DNA of 6,348 nt from Actinomycetes bacterium. Lineage in GTDB: Bacteria; Actinomycetota; Actinomycetes; S36-B12; UBA5976. Within the stretch, counting starts at the first letter, position 1; the number at the start of each line of letters is the position of its first letter. The DNA lies in NCBI GenBank assembly GCA_021784375.1, contig JAJXSV010000127.1, positions 1 through 6,348 on the forward strand, in the 5' to 3' direction. The notes beneath the pieces are model-generated. The model was not told the DNA's origin. It did not search any database and was given only the letters and a program-made list of their open reading frames with translations. Of the stretch, positions 1 to 5,375 are shown piece after piece. The position numbers were made by a program, and so were the translations under genes.

Positions 1-1
1 C

Positions 2-1444
2 AATGCGGCATACGACATCGGCTTCCTCAAGGGCGCAGCCGCAGTCCTGCAGCAGTCATGGCCGGAACCTCGCGTGGTCGACACCGTGCGAATGGCCCGT
101 GCCGCTCTCCCGTCAGGGGAGGTCCCTAATCGCAAACTCGCCACCTTGGCCCAACACTTTGCGGCGCCCGTCTCCCCCAGCCATCGTGCCCTGGATGATG
201 CCCGCGCCACCGTGCATGTCTTCCACTGCCTGCTTGAACGGCTGGCCGGTGCCGGTGTCACACGACTCGAGGACCTCCTGCAACTGGGACCCCGCATCGC
301 CGCGCGCCGGGGAGCCAAGCGCTCCCTGGCCGATCAGCTGCCCCATTCCACCGGCGTCTACATTTTCGAGGACGCGCAGGGCAAGCCGCTCTATATCGGC
401 AAGTCACAGGATGTTGCCGCACGCGTTCGCAACTACTTCGGAGCAGCGGAGACGCGCGACCGCATGGAACGCATGCTCGACCTCACGGTCTCGGTGCGAG
501 CCATCCCCTGCGAGACCGACTTCGAGGCTCTGGTGCGGGAACACCGACTGCTGGTTGCGCACAAGCCACCCTTCAATCGCACCGGCGTTCGCCCCGAACG
601 CCATGTCTGGCTTCGCCTCACCAAGGAGGCCTTCCCCCGCCTCTCCCTCGTGCGCGAGCGCCACGTCGAGAAGGGTCTGCTGCACCTCGGGCCCTTCTCC
701 TCGCGCGCCGATGCGGAGGCGGCTCGGGAATGCATCGCCTCCTTCGTCCCCATCCGCACCTGTCAGGACGCCATCACCATCCGCAAGCCCCGCTCCGCCT
801 GCGCACTCGCGGACATGGGCCGCTGCGTAGCGCCCTGCGACCATCGCGTGGATCGCGAGGCTTACGCGGCGGTCGTGGCGGCGGTCATCGAGCTCTGCAA
901 CGGCGACGGCCTGGCACTGGCCCAGGCCCTCGAGGCACGTCAAATGCAGCTCTCGCAACAGGAGCGCTTCGAAGAGGCCGCCGTGGTGCGCGACCGACTA
1001 CTCGCCTTCATCCAAGGCAACACCCGGCGCCAGCGCTTCGAACTGCTGCTCGCCAGCGATCAACTGGTGGCCTGTCGCCGGGAGCAGAAGGGCTGGGAGG
1101 TCCATGTGATCCGCCGCGGGCGTCTGGCTGCCGCGGGCCTGGTCCACGATGGCGCCAACCACCATCAGGCAGTGGCCGCACTGATTGCGGTTGCCGAGGA
1201 GGTTCCGGAGCGCGCTTCCCTGACCGCCTCAGATGTGCGGGAGGCGAATCTGCTGTGGTCCTGGTTGGAGAAGGACGGGGTGCGGCTCATCGCTGGCGAG
1301 CTGCGCACTGCGCTGCCCTCGATGGAGCCGTTGCGCTTGCGCTTCGCCAAAGCGATCGAAGCCCGGGAGCGGGCACACCTGCTGCGCGAGCAGGAACAGC
1401 GCCAGGAGTTCTTCCATCGCCGCGCCGGTGGAGCACGCACCTAG
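2..1444 (+). CDS. DEDDh exonuclease / GIY-YIG UvrC-like fusion protein (5' truncated by window)
   Basis: This is a probable DNA repair nuclease. It joins a DnaQ-type 3'-5' exonuclease domain to the N-terminal half of UvrC, as in mycobacterial Rv2191. The frame is open from base 2, so the true start and the first exonuclease motif (DxE) lie upstream. Counting from base 2, residues 1-9 (NAAYDIGFL) are the second exonuclease motif with Asp5, and HRALDD at 61-66 is the third (HxAxxD). The GIY-YIG nuclease follows: GVY at 118-120, YIG at 131-133, conserved Arg141 and probable catalytic Glu180. Cysteines 254, 267, 275 and 279 match the UvrC Cys cluster, reported to bind an iron-sulfur centre in UvrC. 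A UVR helix pair lies near 309-341. The RNase H-like second nuclease and the helix-hairpin-helix domains of full UvrC are absent, which is normal for this subfamily. A GTG at 74 would cut through the exonuclease domain and is not a credible start. Substrate and role are inferred from the family. Confidence 0.9.
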   Translation, partial: NAAYDIGFLKGAAAVLQQSWPEPRVVDTVRMARAALPSGEVPNRKLATLAQHFAAPVSPSHRALDDARATVHVFHCLLERLAGAGVTRLEDLLQLGPRIAARRGAKRSLADQLPHSTGVYIFEDAQGKPLYIGKSQDVAARVRNYFGAAETRDRMERMLDLTVSVRAIPCETDFEALVREHRLLVAHKPPFNRTGVRPERHVWLRLTKEAFPRLSLVRERHVEKGLLHLGPFSSRADAEAARECIASFVPIRTCQDAITIRKPRSACALADMGRCVAPCDHRVDREAYAAVVAAVIELCNGDGLALAQALEARQMQLSQQERFEEAAVVRDRLLAFIQGNTRRQRFELLLASDQLVACRREQKGWEVHVIRRGRLAAAGLVHDGANHHQAVAALIAVAEEVPERASLTASDVREANLLWSWLEKDGVRLIAGELRTALPSMEPLRLRFAKAIEARERAHLLREQEQRQEFFHRRAGGART

Positions 1445-1471
1445 TCCGCGACAAGGCAATCAGCGCGGACT
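1443..1471. terminator. Hairpin between convergent genes, possible bidirectional terminator
   Basis: AGTCCGCG at 1443-1450 is the exact reverse complement of CGCGGACT at 1464-1471, giving an 8-bp GC-rich stem with a 13-base loop. The left arm starts in the TAG stop of the nuclease gene. The right arm lies in the last codons of trpD on the other strand, and the trpD stop falls in the loop. A shared hairpin between convergent genes fits transcription termination in both directions. Neither strand has a clear U-tract after the stem, so this is not a classical intrinsic terminator and the role is inferred. Confidence 0.4.
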
Positions 1472-1481
1472 GAAGGCAATC
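1453..1481. repeat. 9-bp direct repeat AAGGCAATC, 20-base period
   Basis: AAGGCAATC occurs at 1453-1461 and again, identically, at 1473-1481. One copy is in the loop of the convergent hairpin and the other is just after it, inside the trpD coding end. It may be a short local duplication or chance. No function is claimed. Confidence 0.3.
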
Positions 1482-2503
1482 CACTCGTCGAGTTTGCGAC
1501 TGCCCGCACCACTCGCCAACAGGGGTCGCAGTGCGGCCAGATGCACTGCCACAGCTCCCTGCAGATCGGACGCCGCTTCGCCCTCTGCCGCCCGCACGGC
1601 CACCATGGCGGCGGCGGCGTTGAGCAGCACCGCATCGGCCACCGCGGCCAACGAGCCCGTGGTCTCACCTTGCAGTACGCGTCGCGCGACGTCGGCGTTG
1701 AATGCCGCATCGCCACCGCGCAGGGAACCCGCGTCATACTGCGGGATGCCCAGTTGCTGCGGATCGAGACGCACCGGCGCGTCCAGCCAGGTGCTCCAGA
1801 TAGTGCTGGGCACGAAGATGGAGAGTTCATCCAGGCCGTCGTCGCCGCGAACCACCAGGGCCGAAGTGCCACGCAGTCGCAGAGCGTCGGCAACCAGCGC
1901 GGCCCGTTGTGGATCGGGTACGCCCACGATCTGCGCCTTGGGCTGCGCCGGGTTGGCCAGCGGGCCGAGGATGTTGAAAATTGTGGGCACGCCGATCTCA
2001 CGGCGCGTGGGCCCGGCAAAGCGCAGGGCCGGATGGAAGGTGGGCGCGAAGCAGAACACGGCACCCAACGCATCCAGCGATTGCTGCGCCTCTGCGGGGG
2101 TGATGGTGATGCGCAACCCCAGCTCCTCCAGCACATCCGCGGAACCGCACTTGCTGGACGCCGCCCGCCCGCCATGTTTGACGATAGCGACGCCCGCCGC
2201 GGACAGCAGCACCGCTGCCATGGTGGAAATGTTGACGGTGTGCGCACCGTCACCGCCGGTGCCACAGGTGTCGAGCGCGACCCCGTCGTAGTGCAGTCGT
2301 TCGCTGAACTCCAGCATCACCTCCACCAGACCGGCGATTTCCTCAGCGGTTTCACCATGCATGCGCAGGGCCACGGCGAAGGCGGCGATCTGCGAAGGAG
2401 TGGCCGTAGCCGACATCACCTCACGCATGCCCCACTGCACGAGTTCCACGGGGACTGGTTCGTGCCGCATGAGCGGCCCGAGCAATTGCGGCCAGCTGGT
2501 CAT
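1460..2503 (-). CDS. trpD: Anthranilate phosphoribosyltransferase TrpD
   Basis: This cytoplasmic enzyme transfers phosphoribose from PRPP to anthranilate, the second committed step of tryptophan synthesis. The 347 residues match the usual family length. Visible motifs are DTCGTGGDG at 78-86 (PRPP pyrophosphate loop), NIST at 91-94, KHGGRAASSKCGSADVLEELG from 109, RREIGVPT at 167-174, FNILGPLANP at 176-185 and the metal-binding DGLDE at 222-226. The third motif normally reads KHGN; here residue 112 is Gly (codon at 2168-2170), in a position that contacts anthranilate in known structures. The ATG at 2503 was chosen because MTSWPQLLGPLM gives the typical N-terminus. An upstream in-frame ATG at 2626 would overlap the receiver gene and add 41 residues unlike the family. 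The start is one base after the receiver stop (TGA-G-ATG) and has no good Shine-Dalgarno, which suggests translational coupling. No other trp genes are nearby, as is common for actinobacterial trpD. Confidence 0.95.
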   Translation of the reverse strand: MTSWPQLLGPLMRHEPVPVELVQWGMREVMSATATPSQIAAFAVALRMHGETAEEIAGLVEVMLEFSERLHYDGVALDTCGTGGDGAHTVNISTMAAVLLSAAGVAIVKHGGRAASSKCGSADVLEELGLRITITPAEAQQSLDALGAVFCFAPTFHPALRFAGPTRREIGVPTIFNILGPLANPAQPKAQIVGVPDPQRAALVADALRLRGTSALVVRGDDGLDELSIFVPSTIWSTWLDAPVRLDPQQLGIPQYDAGSLRGGDAAFNADVARRVLQGETTGSLAAVADAVLLNAAAAMVAVRAAEGEAASDLQGAVAVHLAALRPLLASGAGSRKLDEWIAFSPR

Positions 2504-2504
2504 C

Positions 2505-2903
2505 TCAGGCCGAGGCGACGGAAACCCGCTGGCGCAACAGGGCGGCGGCGGTCTCGGCCAGGACGACAGGATCGATGGGCTGCGGCACCACACCATCGGC
2601 ATGCGACCAAGTGGCGAGCCAGCCATCAGCGGGCCGACCGATGAGCACGATCACCGGCGGGGCCTTGAAGATCTCGTCCTTGATCTGACGGCAGATGCCG
2701 AGCCCGCCCGCCGGATGCGCCTCTCCATCGAGGATGACCAGGTCAACGCCACCGGCATCCAGTGTGCGCATGACGACCGGCTCCGTGGCGACTTCGAGGA
2801 ATTCAAGGCTGGGCAGTTCACGCGCGACACTCGTGCCGAGTGCAGTGAGAACCTGGGAACGGATCGATGCGTCGTCGCTGAACACCAAAACCTTGAGAGA
2901 CAT
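2505..2903 (-). CDS. Single-domain, degenerate CheY-like receiver protein
   Basis: This 132-residue protein is almost entirely one response-regulator receiver fold, with no DNA-binding or enzymatic output domain. Strand 1 (LKVLVFSDD, residues 3-11) supplies the acidic pair Asp10/Asp11. VDLVILDGEAHP (53-64) carries the likely phospho-acceptor Asp59. VIVLIGR (84-90) is the fourth strand, but the conserved switch Thr/Ser is Ile88. VVPQPIDP (105-112) is the fifth strand, but the nearly invariant Lys is Gln108. It therefore keeps the acidic pocket and lacks both switch residues, so it may be a pseudo-receiver or may signal without standard phosphorylation. It starts 9 bases after the ctaG stop and ends one base before trpD, so all three are probably cotranscribed. 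No histidine kinase is visible in the window. The partner and output are unknown. The gene lies in a slot where related actinobacteria may also carry receiver genes, but I cannot verify that here. Confidence 0.75.
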   Translation of the reverse strand: MSLKVLVFSDDASIRSQVLTALGTSVARELPSLEFLEVATEPVVMRTLDAGGVDLVILDGEAHPAGGLGICRQIKDEIFKAPPVIVLIGRPADGWLATWSHADGVVPQPIDPVVLAETAAALLRQRVSVASA

Positions 2904-2912
2904 GGCAGCAGT

Positions 2913-3836
2913 CTATTCCCCCGTCCGGGGGGCCGCGGCAGCCGCGCGGAGTGCGTCCTCGCGGTCCAATTGACGATCAACCCGTCGGGCCTCACGCTCC
3001 GAGGCCCGTGACCACTGCACCATGAGCGCAATGAAGATGAGGATGGACACCAGTTCACCCGCGGCCCAGAGGATGCCGCCCGCCAGTTGCTGATCGGCTG
3101 CCGGCGTCGCACCCCACGAACGGTGCTGGTCGAGGTACCAGTCCGCAGCGATGAGCTGGTGCTGGCCCATGATGGTGAGACCCAGGAAGGCATGGAAGGG
3201 CATGGTGAGGAACACCGCCAGCATGCGCATGGCATGGCCGACCCGGGGCATGGGGTCTATGCCGATGAGCGCGAAGGTCCACAGGCAGCCCACCACCAGG
3301 AAGTGCAAGTGGTTGAAGTTGTGCCACCACACATTGCGGAGGGTGAGCTCGTAGAAACCGCTGAAGTACAAGCCCCAGGGATTGGCCACGGCGATGGCAC
3401 CGGAGACGATCGGAAAGGCCAGCACGCGCATGTACGTCGAGTGCAGCAGCCACATCAAGGCACGGTGCAGCGGCTTGGCGAAGGTGCGCAGAGCCAGTGT
3501 GACCGGAGCGCCGAGAGCGAAGAAGATGGGCGCGATCATGGAGATCAGCATGTGCTGGACCATGTGCACGCTGATGAGCGTGGTGTCGTAAACCGCCAGT
3601 GGCCCCTCGGTGGCCAGCGTCATGGTGCCCAGCCCGCCCAGGATGAAGGACACCGTGCGCCCCACCGGCCACTTGTCACCACGGCGGTGCAGCACCCGCA
3701 CGGCCAGCAGATACCAGGCCGCTGTGGCGAGCAGAGCCACGGCTGGAATCCACTCCACCTGCGTCCATGAACTCAGCAGGGCCTGCGTGAAGGGGGTGGT
3801 GGGAACCTCGGCGGTGCCGCCATGAACAGGGAGCAT
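2913..3836 (-). CDS. ctaG: Cytochrome c oxidase assembly protein, caa3_CtaG family
   Basis: This integral membrane protein of 307 residues belongs to the caa3_CtaG family, whose Bacillus member is needed to form active caa3 oxidase, probably at the copper-insertion stage. About seven hydrophobic segments are visible, near residues 28-47, 60-78, 86-116, 135-155, 172-193, 203-224 and 251-274, followed by a charged cytoplasmic-looking tail. Conserved polar membrane residues include the His91/His95 pair (HMVQHML), HNFNHLHF (His172, 176 and 178) and MPFHAFLG (His215), candidate metal ligands. The ATG at 3836 was chosen because its N-terminus leads directly into the first membrane helix. The open frame reaches an ATG at 3905 further upstream, but the added 23 residues look unlike the family and would fill the divergent promoter region. 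It is transcribed divergently from ctaE and is the first gene of a leftward block with the receiver and trpD. It is unrelated to the Cox11-type protein also called CtaG, so the symbol should be read with care. Confidence 0.85.
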   Translation of the reverse strand: MLPVHGGTAEVPTTPFTQALLSSWTQVEWIPAVALLATAAWYLLAVRVLHRRGDKWPVGRTVSFILGGLGTMTLATEGPLAVYDTTLISVHMVQHMLISMIAPIFFALGAPVTLALRTFAKPLHRALMWLLHSTYMRVLAFPIVSGAIAVANPWGLYFSGFYELTLRNVWWHNFNHLHFLVVGCLWTFALIGIDPMPRVGHAMRMLAVFLTMPFHAFLGLTIMGQHQLIAADWYLDQHRSWGATPAADQQLAGGILWAAGELVSILIFIALMVQWSRASEREARRVDRQLDREDALRAAAAAPRTGE

Positions 3837-3925
3837 GGCCCTATCGAAGCAGCCAGGAGCCACTCTCGGAAATACCCGGTGCCCAACTGCCGCCCGCCGC
3901 ACCAATCGGCAGGAAACTCAGCGAA

Positions 3926-3946
3926 AATCCGGACATTCCGTGGATT
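3926..3946. promoter_or_regulatory. Short inverted repeat upstream of ctaE, possible operator
   Basis: AATCC at 3926-3930 and GGATT at 3942-3946 form perfect 5-bp arms around an 11-base spacer. The spacer also allows CGGA/TCCG pairing (3930-3933 with 3937-3940). The element sits at or just upstream of the candidate -35 of ctaE, where a dimeric regulator could act. Arms this short can arise by chance, and I know of no matching regulator consensus. Confidence 0.25.
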
Positions 3947-3968
3947 CCCAGCCGTGTCTTGGCACAAT
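3941..3968 (+). promoter_or_regulatory. Candidate promoter for the ctaE-qcrCA operon (leaderless)
   Basis: TTGGCACAAT at 3959-3968 contains an extended -10-like element: TG at 3960-3961 (reading T-G-G) followed by CACAAT at 3963-3968. A weak -35-like TGGATT lies at 3941-3946, 16 bases upstream. The GTG of ctaE starts at 3975, seven bases after the -10, which is where transcription would be expected to begin. No Shine-Dalgarno precedes this GTG. Together these suggest a leaderless transcript, a common arrangement in actinobacteria. The hexamers match consensus only loosely. Confidence 0.4.
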
Positions 3969-3974
3969 ACGCAC

Positions 3975-4571
3975 GTGTCTACCTCCGTCGCGCCCTCGCA
4001 GCATGCACACGTGAACCGACCCAATCTGGTGTCGGTGGGAACCATCGTGTGGTTGTCGAGCGAGCTCATGTTCTTCGCCGCTCTGTTCGCCATGTACTTC
4101 ACGCTGCGGGCGATCAACCCCGACATCTGGGCCGCGACCACCCCCCGGCTGAACGTGCCCTTCTCCGGCGTCAACACCCTGATCCTGGTCTCCTCAAGTA
4201 TCACCTGCCAGATGGGCGTCTTCGCCGCCGAGCGGGGTGACGCCCGCGCCCTGCGACGTTGGTTCACTCTCACTTTCGCCATGGGTGCGATCTTCATCGG
4301 CGGTCAGGTGTGGGAATACGCGAATCTGGTGCGGGAGGGTCTCACACTCTCGTCCTCGGCCTACGGATCCGTCTTCTATCTCACGACCGGCTTCCACGGC
4401 CTGCACGTCACCGGCGGCCTGCTGGCCTTCCTATTCGTGCTGGCCAGCAGTTACGTGGGCAAGACCTTCACGCACGGTCAGGCCACGCGCGCCATCGTGG
4501 TGAGCTACTACTGGCATTTCGTCGACGTGGTCTGGATCGGCCTCTTCGCGATGATCTACCTCATCAAGTAA
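3975..4571 (+). CDS. ctaE: Cytochrome c oxidase subunit III (aa3 type)
   Basis: CtaE is a membrane subunit of the aa3 cytochrome c oxidase, the terminal oxidase of the actinobacterial bcc-aa3 supercomplex. The 198 residues fit the short five-helix actinobacterial form, with helices near 20-43, 65-84, 98-117, 132-158 and 176-196. Strong family landmarks are [21 protein letters not shown] at 14-34, [13 protein letters not shown] at 77-89, [21 protein letters not shown] at 128-148 and [14 protein letters not shown] at 175-188. The GTG at 3975 was chosen because the 12 residues before NRPN resemble known CtaE N-termini. An in-frame ATG at 3822 would add 51 residues with no family resemblance, cross the promoter region and overlap ctaG. 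It is the first gene of the rightward operon, 12 bases ahead of qcrC. Subunits I and II are not in the window. Confidence 0.95.
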   Translation: MSTSVAPSQHAHVNRPNLVSVGTIVWLSSELMFFAALFAMYFTLRAINPDIWAATTPRLNVPFSGVNTLILVSSSITCQMGVFAAERGDARALRRWFTLTFAMGAIFIGGQVWEYANLVREGLTLSSSAYGSVFYLTTGFHGLHVTGGLLAFLFVLASSYVGKTFTHGQATRAIVVSYYWHFVDVVWIGLFAMIYLIK

Positions 4572-4575
4572 GGAG
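4570..4575 (+). promoter_or_regulatory. Strong Shine-Dalgarno for qcrC overlapping the ctaE stop
   Basis: AAGGAG at 4570-4575 shares its first two bases with the TAA stop of ctaE and lies 8 bases before the qcrC ATG, an ideal distance. It fixes the qcrC start. It contrasts with the lack of such a site before ctaE and trpD. Confidence 0.8.
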
Positions 4576-4583
4576 CGCGACCC

Positions 4584-5375
4584 ATGACCGCAGCCCGTTT
4601 GCGACGCCCGGCCGCCACGCTTGCCTTGCTGGTGCTCTCGGCCGCGCCGGCAGTCTCCGCCTATGCAGCGGCACCCACCTCGGCCTCGGCGGTGCGCACC
4701 GCCAACCAGCCTTCGGACCCCTTGGTATGGGGCAAGATGCTGTACCAGGAGGGCTGCGCCTCCTGCCACGGACTCACCGGTCAGGGACTCAACGGGGTTC
4801 CCAGCGTGGTGGCCAAAGGTGCTGCCGGCGTTGATTTCGAGGTGAGCACCGGCCGCATGCCCCTCGCCACCATCACCGATCAGGCCCTGCGCCGCCCGCA
4901 TTCGCTGTACACCGAGGATCAGACCGCAGCCATGGCGGCCTACGTGGCCTCGTTGGGCCAGGGTTCGGAGCCCGCCATCCCGACGGTTGCGCAGGTGGAT
5001 TGGAAAAGAGCCGATCTGGCCATGGGCGGCGAGCTCTTTCGCACCAACTGCGCGCAGTGCCACAGTTTCGCCGGTCAGGGCGGCGCACTCACGCTGGGCA
5101 AGCAGGCCCCCAACCTGATGCAGGCCACCCCCACGCAGATCTACGAAGCCATGCTCATCGGCCCCAACAACATGCCGCAGTTCTCCGACGCGACACTGCC
5201 GCCGGCACAGAAGCAGGCGGTCATCCGCTACATCGAATTCCTCAAGCAGCCGGACAACCCAGGGGGCCTGAACCTGGGTCGACTCGGACCCGTGTCCGAG
5301 GGCCTCTTCGGTTGGGTGGCCGGCTTCGGCCTGCTCGTCGTCATCGCCGTCTGGATCGGGGTGAAGGCCAAGTGA
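4584..5375 (+). CDS. qcrC: Diheme cytochrome c subunit of cytochrome bcc complex, QcrC
   Basis: QcrC is the diheme cytochrome c1-like subunit of the menaquinol:cytochrome c oxidoreductase. In actinobacteria it passes electrons from the Rieske centre directly to the aa3 oxidase, replacing a soluble cytochrome c. The 263 residues start with a basic stretch and hydrophobic signal (about 1-30, ending near AYAAA), so the heme domains face outside. Two c-type motifs are present: CASCH at 58-62 and CAQCH at 156-160. Likely axial methionines are Met92 (GRMP) and Met197 (NNMPQF). A C-terminal membrane anchor spans about 240-260, followed by Lys-Ala-Lys. Length and order match the family. The start is fixed by a strong Shine-Dalgarno. 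The stop TGA overlaps the GTG start of qcrA by four bases (GTGA), which points to coupled translation of the two partner subunits. Confidence 0.96.
   Translation: MTAARLRRPAATLALLVLSAAPAVSAYAAAPTSASAVRTANQPSDPLVWGKMLYQEGCASCHGLTGQGLNGVPSVVAKGAAGVDFEVSTGRMPLATITDQALRRPHSLYTEDQTAAMAAYVASLGQGSEPAIPTVAQVDWKRADLAMGGELFRTNCAQCHSFAGQGGALTLGKQAPNLMQATPTQIYEAMLIGPNNMPQFSDATLPPAQKQAVIRYIEFLKQPDNPGGLNLGRLGPVSEGLFGWVAGFGLLVVIAVWIGVKAK

Larger units (their letters stand above)
3837..3974. promoter_or_regulatory. Divergent intergenic region between ctaG and ctaE
   Basis: These 138 bases separate the divergent ctaG and ctaE starts and must hold promoters for both directions. On the leftward strand I see only a weak purine run (ATAGGG) before the ctaG ATG and no convincing -35/-10 pair. 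The rightward candidate promoter and a short inverted repeat are listed separately. Open frames run into this region from both sides, but their residues there do not resemble the CtaG or CtaE families. Confidence 0.6.

Noticed and set aside
404..958. Leftward open frame opposite the UvrC-like gene
   Set aside because: The opposite strand encodes the GIY-YIG domain and Cys cluster. This frame has no recognisable motif and no ribosome binding site that I can see.
2504..2626. 41-residue N-terminal extension of TrpD from ATG 2626
   Set aside because: It would overlap the receiver gene in another frame and is Pro/Ser-rich low-complexity sequence. MTSWPQLL at 2503 is the expected TrpD beginning.
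1541..2644. Long rightward open frame (367 codons) opposite trpD and part of the receiver
   Set aside because: It is antisense to a clear trpD. Its product is rich in Arg, Gly, His and Gln with no domain or hydrophobic pattern, typical of a shadow frame in GC-rich DNA.
3087..3770. Rightward open frame opposite ctaG
   Set aside because: Its product is polar and His/Gln-rich, complementary to a seven-helix membrane protein with conserved His motifs. It is a shadow frame.
3837..3905. 23-residue N-terminal extension of the CtaG-like protein from ATG 3905
   Set aside because: It is an Arg-rich stretch without family resemblance. The ATG at 3836 leads directly to the first membrane helix.
3822..3974. 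51-residue N-terminal extension of CtaE from ATG 3822
   Set aside because: The extension does not resemble CtaE N-termini, would overlap the ctaG 5' end and would run through the promoter region.
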